Shown: one piece after another, positions 1 to 7,859 of the stretch | How the letters are laid out: each line of letters opens with the position of its first letter | Numbering within the stretch: the stretch's first letter is position 1 | From: CAZTPJ01 sp964614515 | Lineage (GTDB): Bacteria; Planctomycetota; Phycisphaerae; Phycisphaerales; UBA1924 | Direction of reading: 5' to 3' | Assembly: GCA_964614515.1 (NCBI GenBank) | Contig: CAZTPJ010000036.1 | Coordinates: 1-35,261, forward strand | DNA: 35,261 nucleotides | Translations under genes and position numbers: made by a program | Notes under the pieces: generated by a model | The model's input: the letters and a program-made list of their open reading frames with translations, nothing else | Databases searched by the model: none | Told to the model about the DNA's origin: nothing

Positions 1-1170
1 ACGATCGACTCGGCCATCGGCCACGTCGGCGCCATCGGCGTCCCCGGCGACATCACCCCCGATGTCGATATCTTCCATCTCAACAACCGTCTGCCCATTC
101 AGCCCGGCACGAAGATTCGCCTGAACTTCCGACTCACAGGCGTCGGCGGCGACCTCGGCGCGCGGCTCAACCCCCTCCTCCCGGACCTCTCCGGCCAGGT
201 GCAACTGGCCCTCTTCGAGACCACCAACTCCACCGGCATCGCCGACGGCACGATGGTCTTCGCACCGACCGAGTTCCGCCCCGCCGGCGGCCCGGCCAAC
301 ACCACGCTTGCCAGTGACGGTTCCACGACCTACGGCTATGACGATGTGGGCGACTTCTTCATCGAGTTCGTCATGCCCGAACGCCTCACCGGCAGCGGCG
401 CGGGAACCTTCGCCGTCTATGTCCAGGGCGTCTTCAACTCTGACTATCAACTCGAAGTCACCCAACTCGGCACGGGCCAGCGAGTCGCGGCCGTGCAGAA
501 CATCTTCATCGAGACCCGCGGCGGCAGCGTCGATTGGCTCGAGGTCAACCGCGAGACGCAGATCAATCCGTTCTCGACACGGCCGTTGGGCTTCACCGGC
601 ACAATCAACGGTCAGCCGGTGGATCAGTTCGTCCTCCAAGCCGTTGTGAACAACCTCATCGCGACATTCAATGCCGCGGGCGTCACGGTCAACATCTCGA
701 CCAACCCGGCCACGTTCGAGTTCCAGGACTTCTCGACCGTCTACCTCAGCACGTCCAACGATCCGCTGAACTTCTTCAGCGACTTCATCTTCGGGTACAG
801 CCAGCGCAGCGACCCGTTCAACACAGACCGCAACGACGACGCGGTGGTCTTCGTGCCCACCTTTGCCACCCTCGGCTACACCCCCAGCGACACGGATGCG
901 ACGAATTTGGCCACGTCGATCACGGCCGCAATGGCCCGCCGCATCGGCGAACTCGTCGGCCTTCGAATCTCGTCCAACGCGGGCCCGGGCGGCACGGTCG
1001 ATCCGATGGCCGCGAACTCGGTCTTCACCCTCCCGCTAGGCCAGGGCGGCGGCTACCGCTTCTCCGGCGCCTCACGGGCACTTTCCACCACCGTGGACTC
1101 CCTGTTCAATACCGATTTCTACCTCGGCAACCAACTTGGCCTGCAACTGTTGAATCAGAACGTGCAGTAA
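1..1170 (+). CDS. Secreted multidomain protein, C-terminal part (5' end outside window)
   Basis: The reading frame is open from base 1 and ends with TAA at 1168-1170, so this is the last ~389 residues of a longer protein. The first ~150 residues (starting near DVDIFHL) look like a pre-peptidase C-terminal (PPC) type beta-sandwich, common in secreted planctomycete proteins. The following part (roughly 500-1150) resembles the zincin-like domain found in such proteins: an aromatic/Ser-rich strand region (FQDFSTVYLS) and then a helix ARRIGELVGL at 934-963. That helix aligns with the usual AHEIGHLLGL zinc motif, but both His and the Glu are replaced, so proteolytic activity is doubtful. No dockerin or membrane anchor is seen at the C terminus. 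An extracellular location is inferred from composition (many N, T, S, G, D; no Cys). Domain naming is tentative. Confidence 0.6.
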   Translation, partial: TIDSAIGHVGAIGVPGDITPDVDIFHLNNRLPIQPGTKIRLNFRLTGVGGDLGARLNPLLPDLSGQVQLALFETTNSTGIADGTMVFAPTEFRPAGGPANTTLASDGSTTYGYDDVGDFFIEFVMPERLTGSGAGTFAVYVQGVFNSDYQLEVTQLGTGQRVAAVQNIFIETRGGSVDWLEVNRETQINPFSTRPLGFTGTINGQPVDQFVLQAVVNNLIATFNAAGVTVNISTNPATFEFQDFSTVYLSTSNDPLNFFSDFIFGYSQRSDPFNTDRNDDAVVFVPTFATLGYTPSDTDATNLATSITAAMARRIGELVGLRISSNAGPGGTVDPMAANSVFTLPLGQGGGYRFSGASRALSTTVDSLFNTDFYLGNQLGLQLLNQNVQ

Positions 1171-1178
1171 TCCGAGCC

Positions 1179-1466
1179 GGGTGGCCCGCTCGCTTCGCGA
1201 CGGGCATCTCCTCCCGGGTGGCCCGTTCGCTCCGCGACGGGCGTCAACCAAGCCCCTCCCCTCCGGGCCCGCGACTCTTCGGAGACGCGGGCCCATTTCA
1301 CGTCCGGGCGGTCCCGCACCGGGTGGCCCGCCACTCCGCGGCGAGTCTTGGGTGGCCTGCCACTCTGTGGCAGGTTTCTTCGAGGTGCCTCGCTACTCCG
1401 TGGCGAGTCTTGGGTGGCCTGCCACTCCGTGGCCGGTTCATGCCGTGTAGCCCTGCCACCCCATGG
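1179..1466. repeat. Cluster of GGGTGGCC-type hairpin repeats
   Basis: At least six related units of about 25-27 bp lie here: 1179-1205, 1216-1242, 1321-1344, 1350-1374, 1382-1407 and 1412-1436, with a decayed seventh near 1441-1466. Each begins GGGTGGCC (or GAGGTGCC) and contains an inverted repeat closed by a TCCG/TTCG-like loop, for example GCCTGCCAC...GTGGCAGG at 1354-1374. Related copies occur at 5561-5618 and, inverted, at 21068-21094. No coding sequence is supported: the long frames across it are Arg/Pro/Gly-rich shadows. The units could fold as RNA hairpins after transcription of the upstream gene or be mobile REP-like elements. Confidence 0.75.
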
Positions 1467-1783
1467 CATGTTCCTCCGCCCGCAGGGCGCACGATCGTTG
1501 CCGGGGGCTTGCAGCCCCTGGAACTCCACCCAACTCCTGACTCCCTTCACGCCGAAGGCGTCGTCGTCAGCCGCCCCGGATACCATGCCCTCGCCTCCGC
1601 GCGGCCATGTGGAAGTCCAAGGGTGCTAATCATGCGGCGTGAGTTCAGAGTTTCGCGTCCCTCTTTCCTGGTCACGCCCTTGGCGAGACCACGGCACCCG
1701 GCCAAGAACCGAGATGAAGCAATCGACATTCTGAACGAGATCCGTCAAAACCTCTTGTCCGGGTGTCGGGTGTGGGAGAATCC
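1467..1783. other. Intergenic sequence without a recognised gene
   Basis: This stretch contains a short hairpin GCTTGCAGCC near 1508, an ACGCCGAAGGCGT hairpin near 1549-1561 (also present near 34969), and AT-richer sequence from about 1640 leading to the immunity gene. No convincing promoter or ORF was found. Confidence 0.5.
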
Positions 1784-2428
1784 ATGACAATCTATCGATT
1801 CGGCGGAGGGTTGGATCATTGGGTGTGGGTAACGTGGACAATTGCTGAGAGTGAGCGGCTCGGTCGACTTGGCGACGAACGGGGAGCAGCAGTCGTAGCG
1901 CTAGAGGACCATGCTCAGTTCGGACGCGACGCACTGGCTAAGACATGGAATCCGCGTAGAATCTACCCGATAGTCATCGAAGATGAAGCTCCAGACTCGC
2001 GTCGTTTGGGTGATGTGCCGAATCACACATCAGGCAACGTATTGATCTTTAGCCGCCGAGCGGTCGAAGCGCTTCGGGATCTGCTCGGCCCTGCCGACGA
2101 GATCTTGCCCCTGGAATCGGACCTCGGCGAGTTCTTCGTTGTCAACGTGCTGACGGTGCTCGACTGCTTGGACATTGACAGGTGCGAGGTGTGGCGGTTC
2201 TCGAGTTCCGGCCGGATCGGTGATATCAGGAAATTCGAGTTCATACCGGAGCAAGTGACGGCGTCGATCTTCCAAGTCAGTCAGTTCGTTGGCGGCGGCC
2301 AGTACTTCGTCAGGGACGATTTCGTGGAGCGGCTTGAGAGAGCTGGACTCGAGGGGTACCACATCAAGCAGGTTTGGCCTCACGTGCCCAAACATCCGTC
2401 GACAGCGCAAACGAAGCCGACTCGCTGA
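1784..2428 (+). CDS. Imm11-like (DUF1629) immunity family protein
   Basis: 214-residue cytoplasmic protein with no signal peptide. The start ATG at 1784 is preferred over an upstream GTG at 1763 because GGGAG sits 6 nt before it. The fold-defining order matches the Imm11/DUF1629 family: an N-terminal strand region, a D(V)PNHTSGN segment followed by LIFSRRAVEALRDLL near residues 75-100, then LPLES, a FFVVNVLTVLDCLDIDR segment, an R-K-F-EF strand, and a final strand-helix 'FVRDDFVERLERAGLEGYHIKQVWP'-like end of which the pattern is typical. Members of this family are found next to polymorphic toxins and are thought to neutralise them. An RHS-repeat fragment follows directly downstream, which supports a toxin-immunity origin. 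Base composition is clearly less GC-rich than the neighbouring genes, consistent with acquisition. The cognate toxin is not in the window. Confidence 0.6.
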   Translation: MTIYRFGGGLDHWVWVTWTIAESERLGRLGDERGAAVVALEDHAQFGRDALAKTWNPRRIYPIVIEDEAPDSRRLGDVPNHTSGNVLIFSRRAVEALRDLLGPADEILPLESDLGEFFVVNVLTVLDCLDIDRCEVWRFSSSGRIGDIRKFEFIPEQVTASIFQVSQFVGGGQYFVRDDFVERLERAGLEGYHIKQVWPHVPKHPSTAQTKPTR

Positions 2429-2643
2429 TCCTGCGTGACCGGGATGCGGACCTCGACGAGGAAGAAGAACCCGTCCTCGAAGCGCGCCTCTGGTACCACC
2501 AAAACTGGCGCGGGGATGTTGAACTCATCCTCAAGGACCAGGGCAACAGATTCGCGACCACGGCCGAGCGGGTCAAGTATTCGGCGTTCGGCGTGCCGTA
2601 TCTGATTCCGCCCAGTGCTGTGGCCACGGCACTGGGCGTGTGA
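2374..2643 (+). pseudogene. RHS-repeat protein fragment
   Basis: The frame overlaps the end of the Imm11-like gene and ends with TGA at 2641-2643. From about 2415 it reads ADSLILRDRDADLDEEEE, then WYHQNWRGDVELILKD and ERVKYSAFGVP. This is the characteristic RHS/YD-repeat pattern that normally reads Y-(H/R)-x-N-W-R-G-D-V...ERY-x-YSAYGxP. Full RHS proteins are hundreds to thousands of residues long and carry many repeats and a toxic tip; here only about 65 residues of repeat remain, with no ATG (only a TTG at 2374) and no RBS. It is therefore best read as a remnant. Its homology begins exactly where the Imm11-like gene ends, suggesting recombination at an RHS tip/immunity junction. Confidence 0.6.
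2611..2636. terminator. 26-bp near-perfect palindrome between convergent genes
   Basis: CCCAGTGC at 2611-2618 pairs with GCACTGGG at 2629-2636; the inner bases GTGGCCAC are also self-complementary, leaving one mismatched pair. It lies at the end of the RHS remnant and 24 bp before the stop of the convergent M16 gene. There is no T-tract on either side, so it would act as a Rho-dependent or mRNA-end-protecting hairpin rather than a classical intrinsic terminator. Confidence 0.35.
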
Positions 2644-2659
2644 TGCACCGGCGATGTTA

Positions 2660-5461
2660 TTATTGCGGCACGCGCTGCTTCGGCCGGACGATCACGTTGA
2701 TCTGGTTCACCGGCTTCCAGTATGTGCGGAAGGTTTGGTGGATCTGCTCGGCCGTGCAGGCTTGCAGGGCTTCGGGTTCTTCGAGAATTTCGTCGATGCT
2801 TCGTGCGCGATAGGTCAGGTCCGAGAGTTGGCTGAGCCAGAAGCGCGGCTCGCGCATCTGTTCATCGAGGTTGGTTGCGGCCTGTTTGCGGGCCGTGATG
2901 ACTTCTTCTTCGGTCGGGCCGTTGATGGCGAAGTCGTCGTACATCTCAATGATGGTGCGTGCAAGGGCGTCGGCCTTGTTGGGTTCGGTGAAGGTTCCGG
3001 CCATGAACAGGCCGAATTCCGGGTGCGCAATCCCCGCCGAAGATGACGCCGCGATCGAATACACAAGTTGCTCCTGCTCGCGAATGCGTTTGATCATGCG
3101 GCTGGACATGATCTGCGAGGCGAGCGAGAGTTGTCGTCGCTCGTCGATCTTGTCGTAACTGACGGTGAAGAACGCGCCGGCGACGATGGCTTTGTCGGTC
3201 TCGGTGTCAACGGTGACATCGGCGATGCGCGGGCCGGGCGGGCGGTTGACAACGCGCAGCGGCTGGAGCGTCTGGTTGCTGATGCGTTCGCGCGTGGGGA
3301 GCGACGCGATGTAGGTTTGCGCGAGTTCAAAGGCGCGCTCGCGCGAGATGTCACCGACGATGGCGACTTCCATCGGCGCGCTGAGCAGTCGTTCGAGCCA
3401 GGCCTGAGCGCCCTCAACGGTCAAGGCGCGGACCTGTGCTTCGGTGGTCGGCTTGATGCGTACCTCACCTTCGGGCAGCAGGCTCGACCAGAACACCTCG
3501 CGGAACATCCCGTCCGGCGTCTTGCTGTTCATCGCGATCACCTGGAGTTGCCGCTCCTTCCAGTCGCTGAACGCGGCCTCTTCGATGCGCGGCTCGGTGA
3601 GCAGCAAGTGCGCCAGTTGCATGCCGATCTCGAGGTCGGCCGGGCTGCCGCCGACGGACAGCGTGAGCGCATCGGCCGTGGACCGCCCGCCCACGCCGAC
3701 TTTCTTGCCGGTTAACAGGTCGCGGATGTTCGTGGATGTCATCGACTGCGTCGCGGTGCGTGTGAAGGCGAGCGCGGCCGCGTCGGTGATGCCGCGGTTC
3801 GACGCGGTCTCTTCGATCTGTCCTCCCGCCAGGGAGATGGTGATCGTTGCATCATCCTTCTTGTAATCCATGTAGCGGTAGTGGAGGCGCACGTTGTTGG
3901 AGAGCCACGCGGACCACACGTCGCTGGCCGCGTGTTGTTCGATCAGCGCCACCTCGCCCGGTGTGGGGAGTTCGGCCATCAGTGTCGAGGGGCGTTCGGC
4001 ATCGACTTCGGCCGGCGGTTCCTGCGCCAGCGCGGCCATGCCGATCGCCAGCACCTGTTCCCTCGTGGGCGTGCCTTCGCCTTGCGGCAGCGTGAGGAAG
4101 AACTTCGACGGCTGAAGATCGAGGTTGGCGGCGAAGGTCGAAACGATCTCGCGCGCTGTGATGCTGGGGACATACTTGCGAATCAGTTCGAGTTCCTGCT
4201 CGGCCGAGAGGACCGGTTCGCCATTTGTCAGCGATTGATTGATCGACGCGAGGATGGCGCGGGCGGGCAGCGTCGGCTCCACTTCCACCGCACGTTCAGC
4301 GCCAGCGATCATCTCCGACTTCGCGTCGGCGATCTCCTGCGTCGAAAAGCCGTGCAGGCGGGCACGCTGAAGTTCAAGACCCAGACTCTCGATGATCTCA
4401 CGCCACTTGTCAGGGCGCCCGTTGGCCGAGGCCGTGGCGATGCGCACGGCCTGAAACTGCTGCGAAACCCCCGCGCCGGCGGAGAGGAACGGCATGGTTC
4501 CCGTGGCGATCTTCGCGTCCAGACGCCGGTTAAACGCGAGCGAGCCGAGTTGCTCGACGAGTTGCGTGCGATATGCGGCTTCGTCGGTCATCGGCGGACG
4601 AGCCGGCTCAATCCGATAGATCGTGATCTCGCTCCGCGTCAGTTCAGGATCGGTGATGATGATCGCATCGCTTTCGGCATACGGCCTGACGCCCGGGTCC
4701 ACGCGGGGGGGGGCGTCTGACTTCGGGGCCGGCTCGAAGTGCTGCCGCACGAGGCCCTCGACCATTTCGGGGTCCATGTCGGCGACGACCACGAGGGTCA
4801 TGTTGGCGGGGACATACCAGCGTTCATAGAACGCGCGGAAGTCCGGCTCCATCATGCCGCGGATCGTCTCTTCGACGCCGATCGGGATGCGCTCGCCGAT
4901 GAGCGAACCCGGCGCGAGTTCGCGCAGGACGACATCGGTGATGCGCTGCTGCACGCCGAGCCGCGCCCGCTTCTCTTCGAGGATGATCTCTCTCTCCTCC
5001 TCGATCTCTTCCGGGAGCAGGCTCAGGCGCCACGCCACATCGGCCAGGAACATCAGGCCCTTGTTCGCGTTGCCGAGCGTGTTGTCGGGCAGCGCGAGTT
5101 GATACACCGTCTGATCGAACGATGTGAATGCGTTCTGGTGCTGGCCAAACGTCAGGCCGAGCGATTCAAAGAACGGAATCACCGAGCCGGGCGGAAAGTT
5201 CTCCGAACCGTTGAACGCGAGGTGTTCAAGGTAGTGCGCGATGCCGCGCTGCGGGTCGGTCTCGCCCAGCGAACCCGTGCCCACGCGCAGCCACATCGCC
5301 ACGCGACCGGGCGGAACTTTGTGATCCATGATGATGTAGCCCATCCCGTTGGGCAACGTCCCGCGAACGAGTTTCGGGTGAAAAGGCAGCGGTTGTGCGG
5401 CCGTGGGAAGGCACGCGAACAACACGGCGATGAAGGCGGTGAGAATGACGCTCAAGCGCAT
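2660..5461 (-). CDS. Secreted M16 family (insulinase-type) zinc metalloprotease
   Basis: 933 residues from the ATG at 5461, preferred over upstream in-frame codons because GGAG lies 8 nt before it and because it places a classical signal peptide first (hydrophobic VILTAFIAVLFACLP, cleavage near residue 22 after TAAQ). The inverted zinc motif HxxEH is intact as His76-Tyr-Leu-Glu79-His80, and the third ligand is the Glu of the EREIILEE helix near residue 156. The length and the second inactive-like half (from about residue 520) fit the four-domain M16 fold of two-lobed clamshell peptidases, acting outside the cytoplasm on unfolded peptides. It is a monocistronic minus-strand gene, convergent with the RHS remnant and divergent from ptsI. 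A nine-base G/C run at 4705-4713 encodes a Pro-Pro stretch. Confidence 0.9.
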   Translation of the reverse strand: MRLSVILTAFIAVLFACLPTAAQPLPFHPKLVRGTLPNGMGYIIMDHKVPPGRVAMWLRVGTGSLGETDPQRGIAHYLEHLAFNGSENFPPGSVIPFFESLGLTFGQHQNAFTSFDQTVYQLALPDNTLGNANKGLMFLADVAWRLSLLPEEIEEEREIILEEKRARLGVQQRITDVVLRELAPGSLIGERIPIGVEETIRGMMEPDFRAFYERWYVPANMTLVVVADMDPEMVEGLVRQHFEPAPKSDAPPRVDPGVRPYAESDAIIITDPELTRSEITIYRIEPARPPMTDEAAYRTQLVEQLGSLAFNRRLDAKIATGTMPFLSAGAGVSQQFQAVRIATASANGRPDKWREIIESLGLELQRARLHGFSTQEIADAKSEMIAGAERAVEVEPTLPARAILASINQSLTNGEPVLSAEQELELIRKYVPSITAREIVSTFAANLDLQPSKFFLTLPQGEGTPTREQVLAIGMAALAQEPPAEVDAERPSTLMAELPTPGEVALIEQHAASDVWSAWLSNNVRLHYRYMDYKKDDATITISLAGGQIEETASNRGITDAAALAFTRTATQSMTSTNIRDLLTGKKVGVGGRSTADALTLSVGGSPADLEIGMQLAHLLLTEPRIEEAAFSDWKERQLQVIAMNSKTPDGMFREVFWSSLLPEGEVRIKPTTEAQVRALTVEGAQAWLERLLSAPMEVAIVGDISRERAFELAQTYIASLPTRERISNQTLQPLRVVNRPPGPRIADVTVDTETDKAIVAGAFFTVSYDKIDERRQLSLASQIMSSRMIKRIREQEQLVYSIAASSSAGIAHPEFGLFMAGTFTEPNKADALARTIIEMYDDFAINGPTEEEVITARKQAATNLDEQMREPRFWLSQLSDLTYRARSIDEILEEPEALQACTAEQIHQTFRTYWKPVNQINVIVRPKQRVPQ

Positions 5462-5560
5462 GGTGAAAACTCCAAACCCGCGAGAAACACAAAGCCCAGG
5501 CGGCATGCCCGGGCCTCGATACGGGTTGTACCGCTGGATTGTTGGCGCGTTGCATGGCGT

Positions 5561-5618
5561 GGGTGGCCCGCCCACTCCGTGAGCGGTCTCGGGGTGGATC
5601 GCTCACTCCGACAGGGAT
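5561..5618. repeat. Two GGGTGGCC/GGGTGGAT hairpin repeat units
   Basis: Units at 5561-5586 and 5592-5618 match the family clustered at 1179-1466 (GGGTGGCCCGCCCACTCCGT and a diverged neighbour). They lie in the divergent spacer between the M16 gene and ptsI. Confidence 0.65.
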
Positions 5619-5744
5619 TCACACATGCTTCCCTCCGCCCTCAAGCCGCCAGTGGCACACACGGCCATGGGGGTCGCTACGATCGTGCCGCTGGGGCGGT
5701 CGGTGTGGGCCGACGGCCGGGGGTGCTTGTGGCAAGAGGGCTTC

Positions 5745-7511
5745 GTGCAGGTTATCGAGGGCATCGCGGTTTCGAGCGGCGTGGTCATTGGTCGCGTGTT
5801 CCTCCTGGAACAGGCGCACCAGCGGATCGCGCGTCGGCAGATCGCCGAGACAGCCTCGACCGCCGAAGAAGCACGGCTCGATGAGGCCCTGCGTCAGTCC
5901 GTGCGTGAACTCGAGGTGGTTCGCGATCAGGCGGCCCGTGAGATGGGGCCGGACGCCGCGAGCATCTTCAGTTTTCACATCGGCATGTTGGCGGATCCGA
6001 GCCTGACTGGCCCGATGCACGCGGCCATCACGCGCGAACACCTCTCCGCCGAATACGCGGTGTACCGCGCGATGGAAGACCTCGCCTCGCGCTTCGCGCA
6101 GATGCGCGACTCGGCGTTCACGACCAAGGTCAACGACGTGCGCGACCTGGCCTCGCGCGTCTTGCGACACCTGATCGGCGAACACCGCAGCCGCCTGGCG
6201 CAGTTGGATCACGAGGCCGTGGTCGTCGCCCAGGATCTCACGCCCTCCGAGGCCGCGCGGTTTGATCGCTCCAAAGTCGTGGCGTTCGCGACGGACTTGG
6301 GGGGACGCACGAGTCATACGGCCATCGTGGCGCGGGCGCTGGGGATCCCGGCCGTGGTGGGGTGCAAGGAACTCACTCGCCTGGCGAATGATGGCGCGTC
6401 GATCATCATCGACGGCGATCGCGGGGTGGTGATCCTCGATCCCGAGCCGCAGACGATTCAGGAATACAAAGCGATCATCGAGCAGCGACGACTGTTCCAG
6501 TTGTCGCTGGCGGAGGTGTCGGACCTCGAATCGGTCACGCGCGACGGCACGCATGTGCAGATCCTCGGCAACATCGAGTTCCCGGAAGAGATCGAGAGCA
6601 TCCTTCGCCTCGGCGGCGAAGGCGTGGGGCTGTACCGCACGGAGTTCCTCTACCTCACACGCCAAACCGAGCCGACCGAAGAGGACCACTTCGAGGCGTA
6701 CAAGCGGTGCGTGGAGATGCTCGACGGCCGGCCGTTGGTCATTCGCACCGTTGACCTCGGCGCGGACAAGTACACGCAGTTGCGGTTCGAGACGCCGGAG
6801 CGCAACCCGTTCCTCGGGCTGCGGTCGATTCGCTATTGCCTTCAGAATCTGCCGATGTTTCGACGGCAGTTGCGGGCGATCCTGCGGGCGTCGGCGCTCG
6901 GGCCGATCAAGATCATGTTTCCGCTGGTCACCACGCTGGCCGAAGTCCGGCAGGCGCGGTGGGTGGTGCGGGATGTGATGGAGGATTTGCAGGAGGAGGG
7001 GATCGGGTTTGATCCCGGGATTCCACTTGGCATGATGGTCGAAGTGCCTTCGGCGGCGCTGATGGCGGACACCTTTGCGCGTGAGGTGGACTTTTTTTCG
7101 ATCGGGACCAACGACCTTGTGCAGTACACGCTGGCCGTGGACCGAACCAATGAGCGTGTGGCGAGCATGTTCAGTCCGGTGCATCCGGCGGTGCTTCGTC
7201 TGGTGAAGGAGATCGCGCGTGCGGGTCGTCGTCACGAGATTCCGGTGTCGTGTTGCGGTGAGGCCGCGGGTGACCGTGAGTTCATCGTGTTGCTTCTGGG
7301 GCTTGGATTGCGTATTGTTTCTGTGACGAGTTCTTCGATCCCGCTGGTCAAGCGGCTGATTCGCAGCGTCACAATCGGTCAATGCGAGCGGATCGCCAAA
7401 CGGGCGATTTCGTTCGATTCGGATGTTGAGGTCTTCGCGTATGTGCGGGACCAGATCCGGCAGATCATTCCCGAGGCCTTCGACGGGCGTTCCGTCGAAG
7501 CCGATGCGTAG
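5745..7511 (+). CDS. ptsI: Phosphoenolpyruvate-protein phosphotransferase (PTS enzyme I)
   Basis: Enzyme I takes phosphate from PEP and passes it through a histidine to HPr. With the GTG start at 5745 the protein is 588 residues, close to the ~575 of characterised enzymes, and its N terminus (QVIEGIAVSSGVVIGRVFLL) aligns with the usual IxGIAxSPGIAxGKA start; AGAGGG precedes it. Longer in-frame starts back to 5625 would add an unmatched tail. The phosphorylated His is His191 in GGRTSHTAIVAR; the PEP-binding barrel shows GLYRTEFLYL, a GTNDLVQYTLAVDR segment and the catalytic Cys504 in CCGEAAGD. The order N-terminal HPr-binding helices, swivelling His domain, PEP barrel is complete. No HPr, EIIA or sugar-specific EII gene lies in the window. 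It is followed after 348 bp by RNase E/G. Confidence 0.93.
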   Translation: MQVIEGIAVSSGVVIGRVFLLEQAHQRIARRQIAETASTAEEARLDEALRQSVRELEVVRDQAAREMGPDAASIFSFHIGMLADPSLTGPMHAAITREHLSAEYAVYRAMEDLASRFAQMRDSAFTTKVNDVRDLASRVLRHLIGEHRSRLAQLDHEAVVVAQDLTPSEAARFDRSKVVAFATDLGGRTSHTAIVARALGIPAVVGCKELTRLANDGASIIIDGDRGVVILDPEPQTIQEYKAIIEQRRLFQLSLAEVSDLESVTRDGTHVQILGNIEFPEEIESILRLGGEGVGLYRTEFLYLTRQTEPTEEDHFEAYKRCVEMLDGRPLVIRTVDLGADKYTQLRFETPERNPFLGLRSIRYCLQNLPMFRRQLRAILRASALGPIKIMFPLVTTLAEVRQARWVVRDVMEDLQEEGIGFDPGIPLGMMVEVPSAALMADTFAREVDFFSIGTNDLVQYTLAVDRTNERVASMFSPVHPAVLRLVKEIARAGRRHEIPVSCCGEAAGDREFIVLLLGLGLRIVSVTSSSIPLVKRLIRSVTIGQCERIAKRAISFDSDVEVFAYVRDQIRQIIPEAFDGRSVEADA

Positions 7512-7859
7512 CCGACCCGGAACCCGGCCGCGTCTGAGCCTTGGGAGCAGAATTGGTGCGGCGTCGCGAGTGCGGCGCGTCATGCGTGGTGTGGTCCGCG
7601 TCGCCCGTTCCGGGGAGCGCGTGTGCGGACGCCGGAAGTCCGGCGCGAGATGTTCGCGAGCGGTCGTGGCGCATGTCACGACTTGGCGCGAACATCATCG
7701 TCGGCCTTGCCCACGCGAAGTTGGCGCGTCGCGCCTGCGCGAAGTCGCTGGCGCCCTCTATGTGCGCGTGTCCGTGTATTGGTGTGACTGATGGATCGCG
7801 GCTCATCCTCGACTCGAGGAGCGAGACGCCCATCGGCGCTGCGCGGGCGAAAGGAATCC
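7512..7859. other. 348-bp spacer upstream of RNase E/G, probable long 5' leader
   Basis: No gene is supported. The spacer holds several inverted repeats, such as CGCCGGAAGTCCGGCG near 7630-7647 and CTCGACTCGAG near 7808-7818. RNase E genes in other bacteria have long structured leaders through which the enzyme controls its own mRNA; whether that applies here is inference. No clear promoter was identified. Confidence 0.35.

Noticed and set aside
534..1787. Plus-strand open frame over the first gene and the repeat island
   Set aside because: It lies in another frame of the conserved secreted protein and continues through hairpin repeats.
4739..5884. Plus-strand open frame across the M16 gene and into the ptsI region
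   Set aside because: It overlaps two conserved genes and its translation is Arg/His-rich shadow sequence.
5619..7679. Minus-strand open frame of 686 codons opposite ptsI
   Set aside because: It is the antisense shadow of a well-supported gene; its product is rich in Arg/His/Asp without recognisable motifs and has no RBS.
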